The notes: generated from the letters alone by a model not told the origin. 64,000 bases of DNA from Synechococcus sp. MU1617 (GCF_020514235.1 NZ_VTLB01000002.1:248001-312000), one strand, 5' to 3'. Counted from the first letter of the stretch, positions 1 to 10,154 are shown. Numbers and translations: made by a program.

Positions 1-1436
1 GAGTGACCAGGGATGCAGATCTGGAACTGAGGGATCTGGAAGCTGATGACCTGATGCTGGCCTTGGAACAAGGGCTGCGAAAACGACGAATGGGCGGAGA
101 GGTGGTGCGCCTCGAAGTTCCCAACGAGATGCCTCAGGACGTGGTGGAGATGCTGATGACGGGACTCAGCGTTGAAGTGGAAGACCTCTATGTCATCGAT
201 GGCCCCCTGGGGCTGGACGACCTGCTCAGCCTGACTTCACTACCGCTACCGAACCTCAAGAGCCGAACCCACGGGGGCCAGACACCAACGTTGCTTGCCC
301 GCAGTCAGCAACACCTGGTGGAAGAAGGAGCGATCAAGCCGGATGAATTCGAATCCATTTTTTCGGTGATTCGCCGTCAGGACATCCTTCTGCACCATCC
401 CTACGAACTGTTCTCGACAACCGTCGAAGAGTTCATCAACCAGGCAGCGGACGATCCCCAGGTGATGGGCATCAAGATGACGCTCTACCGCACGTCAAAA
501 GATTCCCCGATCATCGCTGCACTAATCCGAGCCGCCGAAAACGGCAAGCAGGTGATGGCCCTTGTGGAATTGAAAGCGCGATTTGACGAAGACAACAACA
601 TCCAATGGGCCCGGCACCTGGAGCAGTCCGGGGTTCATGTTGTTTACGGGGTGCTCGGGCTAAAAACCCACACCAAGATTGTTCTGGTGGTGCGCAAGGA
701 AAAGGAGAAGCTTCAGAGCTATGCGCACATCGGAACGGGCAACTACAACTCCAAAACCTCCAAGCTCTACACCGACCTGGGCCTGCTCACAGCCAACCAG
801 GAACTGGGGCAAGACCTGGTGGAACTGTTCAATTACCTCACCGGTTTTTCCAAGCAGCAAAGTTTTCGTCGCCTGCTCGTGGCCCCCGTCACCCTGCGGA
901 AAGGCATGGAACTGTTGATCCGCCGCGAAATTGAACATGCCCAGCAGGGCCAAAAGGCCGTAATCCGAGCAAAAATGAACTCCCTGGTGGACCCAACGAT
1001 CATTGCGCTTCTTTATGAAGCGTCCCAAGCCGGAGTCAGGATCGAATTGATCATTCGCGGCATGTGCAGCCTCTATCCCGGTCGCGAAGGACTGAGTGAA
1101 AACATTCGGGTGATCAGCATCATCGGCCCATTCCTGGAACACTCGAGAATCTTCTCGTTCGCCAACGGCGGCGCTCCGGAGGTTTACATCGGTAGTGCCG
1201 ACTGGATGAGCCGCAACCTCGACCGCCGCATTGAAGCGGTCACACCGATCGAACATCCAGAACATCGCCAGAAACTAGAACGCCTACTGCAGCTGTACTT
1301 CAATGACAACCAGGGAGCCTGGGACATGGAGAGCGACGGCACATTTGTGCAGCGCAAACCGGAAAATGGTGACTCAGAACGTAATTCCCAGATGCAATTG
1401 GTCAAGGAATGGAGCAACGGCATCCAATCCTTGTGA
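1..1436 (+). CDS. ppk1: Polyphosphate kinase 1, C-terminal part (cut by window edge)
   Basis: The last ~478 residues of polyphosphate kinase, which polymerises the gamma-phosphate of ATP into polyphosphate for phosphate storage. Two phospholipase-D-like catalytic halves are visible. The motif 'LKTHTKIVLVVR' (about residue 222) carries the histidine expected to be phosphorylated. The second conserved histidine lies in 'LEHSRIFSF' (about 379). 'IGTGNYNSKTSKLYTDLG' is another family hallmark. Full-length PPK1 is about 700 residues, so some 230 residues lie upstream of the window. The GTG at base 3 is internal to the protein and not a real start. About 200 bases without a gene follow, then a sigma factor gene. 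Identity is certain; only the 5' end is missing. Confidence 0.97.
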   Translation, partial: VTRDADLELRDLEADDLMLALEQGLRKRRMGGEVVRLEVPNEMPQDVVEMLMTGLSVEVEDLYVIDGPLGLDDLLSLTSLPLPNLKSRTHGGQTPTLLARSQQHLVEEGAIKPDEFESIFSVIRRQDILLHHPYELFSTTVEEFINQAADDPQVMGIKMTLYRTSKDSPIIAALIRAAENGKQVMALVELKARFDEDNNIQWARHLEQSGVHVVYGVLGLKTHTKIVLVVRKEKEKLQSYAHIGTGNYNSKTSKLYTDLGLLTANQELGQDLVELFNYLTGFSKQQSFRRLLVAPVTLRKGMELLIRREIEHAQQGQKAVIRAKMNSLVDPTIIALLYEASQAGVRIELIIRGMCSLYPGREGLSENIRVISIIGPFLEHSRIFSFANGGAPEVYIGSADWMSRNLDRRIEAVTPIEHPEHRQKLERLLQLYFNDNQGAWDMESDGTFVQRKPENGDSERNSQMQLVKEWSNGIQSL

Positions 1437-1642
1437 TTCTTTTGATTTTGAGAAGTGAATGCGTCTGTGACGTCCGATACACAACATTGCTTCAAAAACA
1501 AACTTGAAGCGGCCACGATCACAGCCAAATCAGTTGTTTTGAAAGGCCAAAGATTCAGCTCCTGAAATTCTTTCGATTCGAAACAGTCAACGCTGTTGCC
1601 TGGTGCTAAGTTCAGCCCAAATTCATTCAGGAGACCAGGGTG

Positions 1643-2629
1643 ATGGGGATCCCTCTGGAATCTTCCGGCACGACAAAAAAGTCGTCTCGGAAGGAACCTG
1701 CGTTGCCGTCCACTGGACGTCGACCATCAACTCGACAAGGAGGACGGCTTGCCACCGACTCCATCGGTTTTTATCTGAGCAGCATCGGGCGCATTCCCTT
1801 GCTGACGGCAGCTGAAGAGATCGAACTTGCACACCATGTGCAAGCGATGAAGCAACTTCAGGAGTTGCCGGAGGAGGAGCTGACCTCCCGGCATCGTCAC
1901 AAGATCCGCATGGGCAAACGCGCCCGCGACCGGATGATGGCCGCCAACCTCCGTCTCGTGGTGAGCGTGGCGAAGAAATACCAGAACCAGGGCCTGGAAC
2001 TGCTCGATCTGGTTCAGGAAGGTGCCATCGGCCTGGAACGAGCGGTCGACAAGTTCGACCCCGCCATGGGCTACAAATTTTCCACCTATGCCTACTGGTG
2101 GATTCGCCAAGGCATGACGCGGGCCATCGACAACAGCGCCCGCACCATTCGCCTGCCGATCCACATCAGCGAAAAACTCTCCAAGATGCGTCGCATCTCC
2201 CGGGAGCTGTCCCACCGCTTCGGCCGTCAACCGAATCGGCTGGAATTAGCGAGTGCCATGGGCATCGAACCGCGGGAACTGGAGGATCTGATCTCCCAGA
2301 GCGCACCTTGTGCATCACTCGATGCCCATGCCCGTGGCGAGGAAGATCGCAGCACCCTGGGCGAATTGATCCCGGATCCCAACGGTGAAGAGCCGATGGA
2401 AGGGATGGATCGCAGCATCCAGAAGGAACATCTGGGCGGCTGGCTGTCGCAGTTGAACGAGCGCGAGCAGAAGATTCTGAAGTTGCGGTTCGGTCTCGGA
2501 GGTGAAGAGCCTCTAACCCTTGCGGAAATCGGTCGTCAGATCAATGTGTCCCGTGAGCGCGTCCGACAGCTCGAGGCCAAAGCGATTCTCAAGCTGCGCG
2601 CGATGACCAACCACCAACAAGCCGCCTAA
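1643..2629 (+). CDS. Group 2 RNA polymerase sigma-70 factor (RpoD-like)
   Basis: A primary-like but non-essential-type sigma factor of 328 residues. Region 1.2 is at about 38-70 ('DSIGFYLSSIGRIPLL'). Region 2 is at 95-170, with 'NLRLVVSVAKKYQNQG' and the -10-melting 'FSTYAYWWIRQGMTRAI'. Region 3 is at 170-250. The region 4 helix-turn-helix is at about 290-320 ('LAEIGRQINVSRERVRQLEA'). It lacks the long region 1.1 of the housekeeping SigA, which places it in the group 2 sigma factors that cyanobacteria use for stress, light or nutrient responses; which one cannot be told from sequence. I chose ATG 1643 over the adjoining GTG 1640 because AGGAG at 1629-1633 then sits 9 bases upstream. The phytol kinase gene begins 5 bases after the stop, suggesting co-transcription. 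Confidence 0.93.
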   Translation: MGIPLESSGTTKKSSRKEPALPSTGRRPSTRQGGRLATDSIGFYLSSIGRIPLLTAAEEIELAHHVQAMKQLQELPEEELTSRHRHKIRMGKRARDRMMAANLRLVVSVAKKYQNQGLELLDLVQEGAIGLERAVDKFDPAMGYKFSTYAYWWIRQGMTRAIDNSARTIRLPIHISEKLSKMRRISRELSHRFGRQPNRLELASAMGIEPRELEDLISQSAPCASLDAHARGEEDRSTLGELIPDPNGEEPMEGMDRSIQKEHLGGWLSQLNEREQKILKLRFGLGGEEPLTLAEIGRQINVSRERVRQLEAKAILKLRAMTNHQQAA

Positions 2630-2634
2630 GCAAT

Positions 2635-3285
2635 TTGCTTTCCTTCACCGGACCCATCGCCATCCTGATCTGGATGGCGATGGTGACAGCAGGCGCTGTG
2701 TTGTGTCGTCGGCTTCGGCCGAACCAACGGGAACTGAGCCGAAAGATTGTGCACATCGGAACCGGAGCCGTGGTTCCTTTGGCCTGGTTCTTTCAAATTC
2801 CCTTCGTCGTTGCCCTGCCTGTCGCGGCGGTGATCACTGTTTTGACGGCGATGAACCACCAATGGCGTTTCATCCCCGCCGTTGAGGATGTTGATCGCAA
2901 CAGCTACGGCACCATCGCCTACGGCATCGCGATCACAACGCTGCTTCTGCTGTTCTGGCCAACCCGAGCCGATGCGGTGTCCGCCGGGGTTCTCGTGATG
3001 GCCCTGGGGGATGGCCTTGCAGGGTTGATCGGCCGCAACGTCAAGTCCCCGAAATGGGTTCTTTTTGGTCAGACCAAATCAAGTGTCGGCACAATGACCA
3101 TGGCCGTTGTCTCAATCCTGGTGCTGATCGGCCTGGCGCGATGGTCGGGGGCTGACCTGTCCCTTCCGGCAACCCTGGGCATGGTTGCCATCGCAACCGG
3201 GCTGGAACAGCTCAGCTGGGGTGGTCTCGACAACCTCAGCGTTCCCCTCAGCGTTGGAATGCTGTGGAGTCAACTGGTGGGCTGA
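2635..3285 (+). CDS. Phytol kinase (VTE5/dolichol kinase family membrane protein)
   Basis: A 216-residue integral membrane protein of the CTP-dependent phytol/dolichol kinase family. Homologues such as plant VTE5 and Synechocystis Slr1652 phosphorylate phytol released from chlorophyll so it can be reused for tocopherol or chlorophyll. Family motifs are present: 'SRKIVHIGTG' near residue 35, 'ALGDGLAGLIGR' near 122, and 'GQTKSSVGTMTM' near 143. Six to seven hydrophobic segments cover most of the chain. The start is a TTG 5 bases after the sigma factor stop; it keeps the first membrane helix whole, whereas the next ATG (2674) would cut into it. The exact substrate is inferred from the family and not proved here. 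Confidence 0.85.
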   Translation: MLSFTGPIAILIWMAMVTAGAVLCRRLRPNQRELSRKIVHIGTGAVVPLAWFFQIPFVVALPVAAVITVLTAMNHQWRFIPAVEDVDRNSYGTIAYGIAITTLLLLFWPTRADAVSAGVLVMALGDGLAGLIGRNVKSPKWVLFGQTKSSVGTMTMAVVSILVLIGLARWSGADLSLPATLGMVAIATGLEQLSWGGLDNLSVPLSVGMLWSQLVG

Positions 3286-3300
3286 GCCAAGCGTTGATGC

Positions 3301-4368
3301 TCAGGCGGTGACCGTCTGTTTGCGACTGGCCACGGCCGCGGCCAGATCATCCAACAAAGCTTCGGTGGTCTCGAGACTGATGCAAGCATCAGTGACGCTC
3401 TGGCCATAGGTCAGCTGCGTCAGGTCGGCGTTCAGTTTCTGGTTGCCTTCCACCAGATGGCTCTCAATCATCACGCCCATCACGTGGTTGGAGCCACCCC
3501 GCAACTGCTCGGCAACGCTGGCCAGGACCTCCGCCTGTCGGCGGAAGTCTTTGTTGCTGTTGGCATGGCTGCAATCCACCATCAGACGATCCTGCAGACC
3601 GGCCTTGCTCAACTCGGCTGCGGCCTCCTCCACAGCCTCCAAGTGGTAGTTGCTGCCTTGGCTGCCGCCGCGCAGCACGAGGTGGCCATAGGGATTGCCC
3701 GTGGTGCTGACGATCGAGGCATGACCCTCGCGATTGATGCCGAGAAAGTGATGCGGCTTCGCTGCCGCCTGCATGGCATTGATCGCGATGGTGGCGCTGC
3801 CGTTGGTGCTGTTCTTGTAGCCAATCGGCATCGACAGCCCTGAGGCCATTTCGCGGTGGGTCTGACTTTCCGTCGTCCTGGCGCCGATCGCAGTCCAGCT
3901 GATCAAATCGGCGATGTACTGCGGAACCACGGGATCGAGCAGTTCCGTTGCAGCAGGCATCCCCTCACGGGAGAGATCCAACAGCAATCCCCGGGCCCGC
4001 CGCAGACCGGTATTGATGTCGTAAGAATCATCGAGGTGGGGGTCGTTGATCAACCCCTTCCAGCCGACCGTGGTGCGCGGCTTCTCGAAATACACCCGCA
4101 TCACCACCTCGAGCTGATCCTTCAAGCGCTCGCGGATCAGAGCCAGGCGCTGGGCATACTCCCGGGCAGCTTTGACGTCGTGCACGGAGCAGGGACCCAC
4201 CACCACCAGCAAGCGCTGATCACGGCCACTGAGGATGTCTTGAATGCGCTGGCGGGCGGATGCCACGGTCTCGAGCGCCGCAGCGTCCATGGGCAGCTCC
4301 TGATGCAACACAGCAGGGGCCACCAAGGGACGTGTCTCCACCACATGCAAATCGGAGGTGGTGGCCAT
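3301..4368 (-). CDS. aroG: 3-deoxy-7-phosphoheptulonate (DAHP) synthase, class I
   Basis: The first enzyme of the shikimate pathway, condensing phosphoenolpyruvate and erythrose 4-phosphate to DAHP. At 355 residues it has the usual length of the class I (AroF/G/H-type) enzymes. Diagnostic blocks are '[10 protein letters not shown]', '[17 protein letters not shown]', '[10 protein letters not shown]', 'RGGSQGSNY' and '[10 protein letters not shown]'. The ATG at 4368 is preferred; the frame stays open to a TTG at 4392, but that would add eight residues unlike family N-termini. Whether the enzyme is inhibited by Phe, Tyr or Trp cannot be read reliably, so the letter of the gene symbol is by type only. 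It diverges from acnB across about 96 bases that must hold both promoters. aroE lies elsewhere in the window. Confidence 0.94.
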   Translation of the reverse strand: MATTSDLHVVETRPLVAPAVLHQELPMDAAALETVASARQRIQDILSGRDQRLLVVVGPCSVHDVKAAREYAQRLALIRERLKDQLEVVMRVYFEKPRTTVGWKGLINDPHLDDSYDINTGLRRARGLLLDLSREGMPAATELLDPVVPQYIADLISWTAIGARTTESQTHREMASGLSMPIGYKNSTNGSATIAINAMQAAAKPHHFLGINREGHASIVSTTGNPYGHLVLRGGSQGSNYHLEAVEEAAAELSKAGLQDRLMVDCSHANSNKDFRRQAEVLASVAEQLRGGSNHVMGVMIESHLVEGNQKLNADLTQLTYGQSVTDACISLETTEALLDDLAAAVASRKQTVTA

Positions 4369-4464
4369 GACTGGACGCGAGACTCCGACCAAGGCTACGC
4401 ACCCCGCTCACTGGCAACAGACACGGTCCGGAAGAATGGTGATCATCCCTGCACAGAGATCTCC

Positions 4465-7047
4465 ATGCTGAGCGCTTACCGCGAGCTGGCCACCGCCCGG
4501 GAAGCCCAGGGCGTTCCCGCTCTTCCGCTCAACGCCGAGCAGACCCAGGGACTGACCGAACTGCTGCAGAACCCTCCCGCCGGCGAGGAGGAATTCCTGC
4601 TGCACCTGCTGAGCGAACGAATCCCCCCGGGTGTGGATGAAGCCGCTTACGTGAAGGCCACCTGGCTCAGCGCCGTGGCTCAGGGAGACGCCAAGAGCCC
4701 CCTGGTGTCACCACTGGAAGCCACCCGCCTGCTGGGAACGATGGTGGGGGGATACAACGTCGCCGCCCTGATCGAGCTGCTGAAGCACTCCGACGCTGCG
4801 CTGGCTGGCTGTGCTGCTGAGGGACTCAGCCGAACGCTGCTCGTCTACGACGCATTCAATGAAGTCATGGATCTGGCAGCGGACAACCGCTTTGCCAAGC
4901 AAGTAGTGGACAGCTGGGCCGCTGCCGAGTGGTTCACCTCCAAACCTGAACTGGCCGAGAGCATCACCGTGACGGTGTTCAAGGTCGAAGGCGAAACCAA
5001 CACGGACGATCTGTCGCCGGCCACCCACGCCACCACCCGGCCGGACATCCCTATCCATGCCCTGGCGATGCTCGAGACCCGGGATCCAGAGGGCCTGAAG
5101 ACCATCGCGACCCTGAAAGAAAAAGGCCATCCCGTGGCCTACGTCGGCGACGTGGTGGGCACCGGCAGCTCCCGCAAGAGCGCCATCAATTCAGTGCTCT
5201 GGCACACCGGTAATGACATCCCCCATGTGCCCAACAAACGGGCGGGCGGCGTGATCCTTGGCGGCAAGATCGCCCCAATCTTCTTCAACACCGCTGAAGA
5301 CTCCGGTGCCCTGCCGATCGAATGCGATGTCACCGAACTGAACACCGGTGATGTGATCACCATTCGCCCCCACGCCGGCACGATCGAACGGGCCGGCAGC
5401 GTGGTGAGTCGGTTCGACCTGAAACCCACCACGATCAGCGACGAGGTGCGGGCCGGCGGTCGCATCCCCCTGATGATCGGTCGCGCCCTGACCGACAAGG
5501 TGAGGGCCAAGCTTGGACTCACCCCTTCGGATCTGTTCATCCGCCCCTCAGCCCCAGCAGACACCGGTAAGGGCTTCACCCTGGCGCAAAAGATGGTGGG
5601 CAAGGCCTGCGGTCTCACGGGCGTCCGACCCGGCACCAGCTGCGAACCGCTGATGACCACCGTCGGCTCCCAGGACACCACCGGCCCGATGACGCGGGAC
5701 GAAATGAAGGAACTGGCCTGCCTGGGCTTCTCCTCCGACCTGGTGATGCAGAGCTTCTGCCACACCGCCGCCTATCCGAAGCCGGTGGATCTGCAGACCC
5801 AGAACGAACTGCCCGACTTCTTCGCCCAGCGCGGTGGCGTGGCCCTTCGGCCCGGTGACGGCATCATCCACAGCTGGCTAAACCGGATGCTTCTGCCCGA
5901 CACCGTCGGCACCGGCGGCGACAGCCACACCCGCTTCCCACTCGGCATTTCCTTCCCAGGCGGCTCTGGGGTTGTGGCCTTTGCGGCCGCCATCGGCGCC
6001 ATGCCGCTGGACATGCCGGAATCGGTTCTGGTGCGCTTCAGCGGATCCCTGCAACCGGGCGTCACGCTCCGGGATGTGGTGAACGCCATCCCCTGGGTGG
6101 CCATTCAGCGGGGACTGCTCACCGTTGAGAAGGCCAACAAGCAAAACCTGTTCAACGGCCGGATCATGGAGATCGAAGGGCTGCCCGACCTGAAGCTGGA
6201 ACAGGCCTTCGAACTCACCGATGCCAGTGCCGAGCGCTCCTGCGCCGGCTGCACGATCAAGCTCTCCGAAGACACGGTGAGCGAATACCTGCGCAGCAAT
6301 GTGGCGCTGCTCAAAAACATGATCGCCCGCGGCTACAGCGACGCCCGCACCCTGGCCCGCCGGATCAAAGAGATGGAGGCCTGGCTGGCAAACCCGCAGT
6401 TGATGAGCGCTGACGCTGACGCTGAGTACGCGGAAGTGCTGGAGATCAACCTCGACGAGCTCACCGAACCGGTGGTGGCCTGCCCCAACGACCCCGACAA
6501 CGTGAAGCTGCTCAGCGAGGTGGCTGGCGACCCTGTGCAGGAGGTGTTCATCGGCTCCTGCATGACCAACATCGGCCATTACCGCGCCGCGGCCAAGGTG
6601 CTGGAAGGCGCCGGCCAGAACACGGCGCGCCTCTGGGTCTGCCCCCCAACGCGAATGGACGAGGAGACCCTCAAAGAGGAGGGCTACTACGCCACCTTCG
6701 AAGCCGCCGGGTCCCGCATGGAGATGCCGGGTTGCTCCCTCTGCATGGGCAACCAGGCCCGCGTGGAGGACAACACCACCGTGTTCTCCACCAGCACCCG
6801 CAACTTCAACAACCGCCTGGGCAAAGGTGCTCAGGTGTACCTGGGCAGCGCCGAACTGGCCGCCGTCTGCGCCCAGCTGGGACGCATCCCCACCCCAGAC
6901 GAATACCGAAGCATTGCGGCCGAGAAGATCGATCCCCTCTCCGACGAGCTTTACCGCTACCTGAACTTCGATCAGATCAGCGGCTTTGAAGACCAGGGGC
7001 GGGTGGTCAGTGCTGACGACGAAGCAACCGTTCTGGCTCAGGCCTGA
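4465..7047 (+). CDS. acnB: Aconitate hydratase B (bifunctional 2-methylisocitrate dehydratase type)
   Basis: A TCA-cycle aconitase of the AcnB family, 860 residues, the normal family length. The N-terminal HEAT-like domain (about 1-160) is followed by the swivel domain ('[20 protein letters not shown]', '[20 protein letters not shown]') and then the catalytic core. The cysteines expected to hold the 4Fe-4S cluster are in 'CAGCTIKL', with another in '[13 protein letters not shown]'. The open frame reaches 609 bases further upstream, but that extension is antisense to the DAHP synthase gene. ATG 4465 gives the canonical start '[15 protein letters not shown]'. In cyanobacteria this enzyme feeds 2-oxoglutarate synthesis for nitrogen assimilation. 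The CLC gene begins 18 bases downstream. Confidence 0.97.
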   Translation: MLSAYRELATAREAQGVPALPLNAEQTQGLTELLQNPPAGEEEFLLHLLSERIPPGVDEAAYVKATWLSAVAQGDAKSPLVSPLEATRLLGTMVGGYNVAALIELLKHSDAALAGCAAEGLSRTLLVYDAFNEVMDLAADNRFAKQVVDSWAAAEWFTSKPELAESITVTVFKVEGETNTDDLSPATHATTRPDIPIHALAMLETRDPEGLKTIATLKEKGHPVAYVGDVVGTGSSRKSAINSVLWHTGNDIPHVPNKRAGGVILGGKIAPIFFNTAEDSGALPIECDVTELNTGDVITIRPHAGTIERAGSVVSRFDLKPTTISDEVRAGGRIPLMIGRALTDKVRAKLGLTPSDLFIRPSAPADTGKGFTLAQKMVGKACGLTGVRPGTSCEPLMTTVGSQDTTGPMTRDEMKELACLGFSSDLVMQSFCHTAAYPKPVDLQTQNELPDFFAQRGGVALRPGDGIIHSWLNRMLLPDTVGTGGDSHTRFPLGISFPGGSGVVAFAAAIGAMPLDMPESVLVRFSGSLQPGVTLRDVVNAIPWVAIQRGLLTVEKANKQNLFNGRIMEIEGLPDLKLEQAFELTDASAERSCAGCTIKLSEDTVSEYLRSNVALLKNMIARGYSDARTLARRIKEMEAWLANPQLMSADADAEYAEVLEINLDELTEPVVACPNDPDNVKLLSEVAGDPVQEVFIGSCMTNIGHYRAAAKVLEGAGQNTARLWVCPPTRMDEETLKEEGYYATFEAAGSRMEMPGCSLCMGNQARVEDNTTVFSTSTRNFNNRLGKGAQVYLGSAELAAVCAQLGRIPTPDEYRSIAAEKIDPLSDELYRYLNFDQISGFEDQGRVVSADDEATVLAQA

Positions 7048-7065
7048 TCCCGGATCACCTCATCT

Positions 7066-8511
7066 GTGCCAGCCCTGAGCGAACCCAAACAACGACGCCA
7101 CCTCCTGGGCTCCAGCCGGAGCATCAGGAGGATGTTGGAACGCCGCTGGCTGGTGGTGGTTTTGGCTCTGGCGCTCACGGGCCTTGGGGCTGCCATCACC
7201 GGCCTGCTCTTCACCAGCGGCATCAACTTGCTGCGGGATTGGCGGCTCGATCTGCTCGATGAGTTTCCAGCATGGGTGGTGCTCCCCGCCCTCGGCGCCA
7301 TCGGCGGGATGGTCTCGGCCTGGTTGATCACCAACCTGTCTCCGGCCGCTGGCGGAGCCGGGATCACCCACATCATGGGCTTCCTACGCCACCGGTCGGT
7401 GCCGATGGGGCTGCGGGTAGGCCTGGTGAAACTGGTGGCCGGCATCATTGCGATCGGCTCAGGCTTCCCCCTGGGCCCGGAAGGCCCCGCCGTTCAGATG
7501 GGCGGCTCCGTGGCCTGGCAGATGTCCCGCTGGCTGCGGGCGCCGGTGGCCTTTCGCCGGGTGATCGTGGCCGCCGGTGGCGGTGCCGGTATTGCCGCTG
7601 TGTTCAGCGCTCCGATCGGTGGATTCATCTACGCGATCGAGGAGCTGCTCCACTCCGCGAGGCCCGTGGTCCTGCTGCTGGTGATCATCACCACGTTCTC
7701 GGCCGACACCCTGGCGGATGTGCTCGGCTTTCTTGGTCTCAACCCCGGGGGCGGCGGGCTCAACAGCACCATCGGGTTTCAACTGGAACGGGAATACACC
7801 CCCCTGGTGCGCTTCCTGCCTGTTGATCTGCTGTATCTGGTCGCTCTCGGTGTGGTGATCGGTGTGCTGGCGGAGCTCTACACCCGCTACGTGCTCACCA
7901 TGCAACGACAGGGCAACCGTTGGTTCGGAGACCGACTGATCCTGCGCATGACCTTGAGCGGGTTCGTTCTGGGCTGCGTCTATGCGGCCCTGCCGGATGC
8001 CTTCCATAACCCCAGCGAACTCAAGCACCTGATCGGAGCCGGCAAGGCCGACATCAGCCTGGCCCTCGCCAGCTTTGTGGTGCTCTTCTTCAGCACCGGT
8101 CTGGCGGCGGGCTCGGGAGCCCCAGGGGGACTGTTCATGCCGATGCTGACGCTGGGAGGAGCCATTGGCTTGGCCGGCGGCATTGGCGTTGAGGCCCTCA
8201 CCGGCCACGTGCCCACCACTTACGTGTTCGCTGGCATGGGTGCCTTCGTTGCAGGCTGTTCCCGTACGCCGATCTCGGCGATGTTCCTGGCCTTTGCCCT
8301 CACCAAGGATCTGCTGATCCTGAAACCGATCCTGGTGGCCTGCCTCACCAGCTTCGTCATCGCCCGACTGTTCCACCCCCACTCGATCTACGAACGTCAG
8401 ATGGGCATGGAACTCGACTCAGAAGATCGGATGGCGATGAAGCTCAACCGCTACAGACGTCCGTTCACGCCGCCATCCCCGCCATCAGGCCCAACAGGAG
8501 GCCCCAGCTGA
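7066..8511 (+). CDS. CLC-family chloride channel / Cl-,H+ exchanger
   Basis: A 481-residue membrane protein of the CLC family with about ten or more hydrophobic helices. Ion-path motifs are present: 'GSGFPLGPEGP', whose Glu139 is equivalent to the gating glutamate of E. coli ClcA, and 'GSGAPGGLFMP' for the chloride-binding loop. The stretch 'FSAPIGGFIYAIEELL' keeps a glutamate (Glu193) where E. coli ClcA has its proton-pathway Glu203. Family knowledge therefore suggests an exchanger and not a passive channel. A GTG start lies 18 bases after acnB. The last codons hold an AGGAGG (8496-8501) that probably serves the next gene. No CBS domains follow the membrane part. Confidence 0.92.
   Translation: MPALSEPKQRRHLLGSSRSIRRMLERRWLVVVLALALTGLGAAITGLLFTSGINLLRDWRLDLLDEFPAWVVLPALGAIGGMVSAWLITNLSPAAGGAGITHIMGFLRHRSVPMGLRVGLVKLVAGIIAIGSGFPLGPEGPAVQMGGSVAWQMSRWLRAPVAFRRVIVAAGGGAGIAAVFSAPIGGFIYAIEELLHSARPVVLLLVIITTFSADTLADVLGFLGLNPGGGGLNSTIGFQLEREYTPLVRFLPVDLLYLVALGVVIGVLAELYTRYVLTMQRQGNRWFGDRLILRMTLSGFVLGCVYAALPDAFHNPSELKHLIGAGKADISLALASFVVLFFSTGLAAGSGAPGGLFMPMLTLGGAIGLAGGIGVEALTGHVPTTYVFAGMGAFVAGCSRTPISAMFLAFALTKDLLILKPILVACLTSFVIARLFHPHSIYERQMGMELDSEDRMAMKLNRYRRPFTPPSPPSGPTGGPS
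8496..8510 (+). promoter_or_regulatory. Strong Shine-Dalgarno (AGGAGG) before a possible CTG start of the radical SAM gene
   Basis: AGGAGG at 8496-8501 is followed after six bases by CTG at 8508-8510, in frame with the radical SAM protein. The CTG shares bases with the TGA of the CLC gene (CTGA). No ATG, GTG or TTG occurs in this frame between the upstream stop and GTG 8568. GTG 8568 itself has only a poorly placed AAGG two bases before it. A CTG start would add 20 residues beginning with 'NNETLLFDP'. Confidence 0.5.
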
Positions 8512-8567
8512 ATAACGAAACGCTGCTGTTCGATCCGGCCACGCCGGACCCCGAGGCCCTGAAGGCC

Positions 8568-10154
8568 GTGCTGGCCTTTCCCAGCACTTATTCCGTGGGG
8601 ATCACCAGCCTCGGCTATCAGATCGTCTGGGCAACGCTTGCGCAGCGGTCGGATGTGGACGTGCGCCGGCTGTTCACCGACCAGGGTGATCCGATGCCAC
8701 GCCACATCGATCTGTTCGGGCTCTCCCTGAGCTGGGAACTGGATGGACCGGTGCTGCCGGAGCTGCTGCAGAACCAGCGGATTCCGGTCTGGGCCCTGGA
8801 GCGGGGAGATGAGGACCCAATCGTGTTCGGCGGCGGACCGGTGCTCACGGCCAACCCTGAGCCCCTGGCACCGTTTTTTGATGCCGTGCTGCTCGGGGAC
8901 GGCGAGCTGCTGCTGCCCGCCTTCATCGATGCTCTGCAGAACTGCCGACAGGCACCGCGAGCGGAGCGGCTGCGACAGCTGGCTCAGGTGCCGGGGGTGT
9001 ACGTGCCGTCGCTGTATGCCCCGCAGTACGACCCCGACGGGGAGCTGATTGCCGTGGAACCGATCGATCCAGCGGTTCCAGCCCTGGTGGAAAAACAGAC
9101 CTGGCGCGGGAACACCTTGAGTCACTCAACGGTGGTCACCCCCGAGGCCGCTTGGCCCGACATCCACATGGTGGAAGTGGTGCGCAGTTGTCCTGAACTA
9201 TGCAGGTTCTGTCTGGCCAGCTACCTGACGCTGCCGTTTCGGACACCATCGTTGGATGACGGCCTAATCCCGGCCGTGGAGAAAGGCCTTCAAGCCACAA
9301 AACGCCTCGGCCTACTGGGGGCCTCCGTCACCCAGCATCCACAGTTCTCCGACCTGCTCCACTGGTTGGATCAGGACCGTTTCGATGACACCCGTATCAG
9401 CGTCAGCTCGGTGAGGGCCGCCACCGTGACCCCTGATTTGGGTCGGATCCTGGCCAAACGGGGCAGCCGCTCCCTCACCATCGCCATTGAAAGCGGCAGT
9501 GAGCGGATGCGCGAGGTGGTGAACAAGAAACTCACCACTGAGGCCATCCATGAAGCGGCTTGCCATGCCAAACAGGGCGGCCTCTCAAGTCTCAAGCTCT
9601 ACGGGATGGTGGGCCTGCCGACGGAATCGGATGACGACGTCGAGGCAACGGCGGATCTTCTGCTGGCGCTCAAGAAAGGAACCGCTGGATTGCGCTTCAC
9701 CCTTGGGGTGAGCACCTTTGTGCCCAAAGCCCAGACGCCCTTCCAATGGCAGGGCGTCCGACCGGAAGCCGAGAAGCGCCTCAAACGTCTGGCCAAACGG
9801 TTGAAACCGAAGGGAATCGAGTTCCGCCCAGAGAGCTATGGCTGGAGCGTGATTCAGGCCCTGCTCTCCCGCAGCGATCGTCGCCTGGCGCCGGTGATCG
9901 CAGCCGTTGGCGAGGGCCGCGAAAGCATGGGCGGCTGGAAGAAGACCTACCGGGCTGCTCTCAACGGCGAACTCCAGCCGATGCCGGGACCAGCCCTGCC
10001 ACCACCGCCGCCCTGGAGCAGGGTGATCCACGACGCATGGGAGGCTTCAACGACCCTCCCCTGGACCCACCTCAGGGGGCCCCTGGCTCCGGCGACGCTG
10101 CGGGATCATCACGATCAGGCCTTGGGGGTGGAGTCTGTTCCACCTCCTGGTTGA
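8568..10154 (+). CDS. Radical SAM protein with N-terminal B12-binding-like domain (TIGR03960-type)
   Basis: A 528-residue (548 if started at CTG 8508) radical SAM enzyme of unknown substrate. The N-terminal ~180 residues ('AFPSTYSVGITSLGYQ', 'VFGGGPVLTANPEPLAPFFD') resemble the cobalamin-binding-like domain of the large uncharacterised radical SAM family. The iron-sulfur motif CxxxCxxC is 'CPELCRFC' near residue 207, followed by barrel segments such as 'GSRSLTIAIESGSERMREV'. The start is uncertain: GTG 8568 leaves only 'VLAFP' for the first strand. The 3' end overlaps the convergent membrane protein gene by 83 bases, and conserved-looking residues continue into the overlap. The family is found across cyanobacteria, but its reaction is not known to me. 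Confidence 0.85.
   Translation: MLAFPSTYSVGITSLGYQIVWATLAQRSDVDVRRLFTDQGDPMPRHIDLFGLSLSWELDGPVLPELLQNQRIPVWALERGDEDPIVFGGGPVLTANPEPLAPFFDAVLLGDGELLLPAFIDALQNCRQAPRAERLRQLAQVPGVYVPSLYAPQYDPDGELIAVEPIDPAVPALVEKQTWRGNTLSHSTVVTPEAAWPDIHMVEVVRSCPELCRFCLASYLTLPFRTPSLDDGLIPAVEKGLQATKRLGLLGASVTQHPQFSDLLHWLDQDRFDDTRISVSSVRAATVTPDLGRILAKRGSRSLTIAIESGSERMREVVNKKLTTEAIHEAACHAKQGGLSSLKLYGMVGLPTESDDDVEATADLLLALKKGTAGLRFTLGVSTFVPKAQTPFQWQGVRPEAEKRLKRLAKRLKPKGIEFRPESYGWSVIQALLSRSDRRLAPVIAAVGEGRESMGGWKKTYRAALNGELQPMPGPALPPPPPWSRVIHDAWEASTTLPWTHLRGPLAPATLRDHHDQALGVESVPPPG

Noticed and set aside
1489-1510. GCTTCAA/TTGAAGC inverted repeat after ppk1
   Set aside because: Seven-pair stem with no T-run on either strand, so it is not a convincing terminator; no other evidence of function.
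3856-4464. Upstream extension of the acnB frame
   Set aside because: Lies antisense to the DAHP synthase gene; AcnB proteins begin at 'MLSAYRELA', matching ATG 4465.
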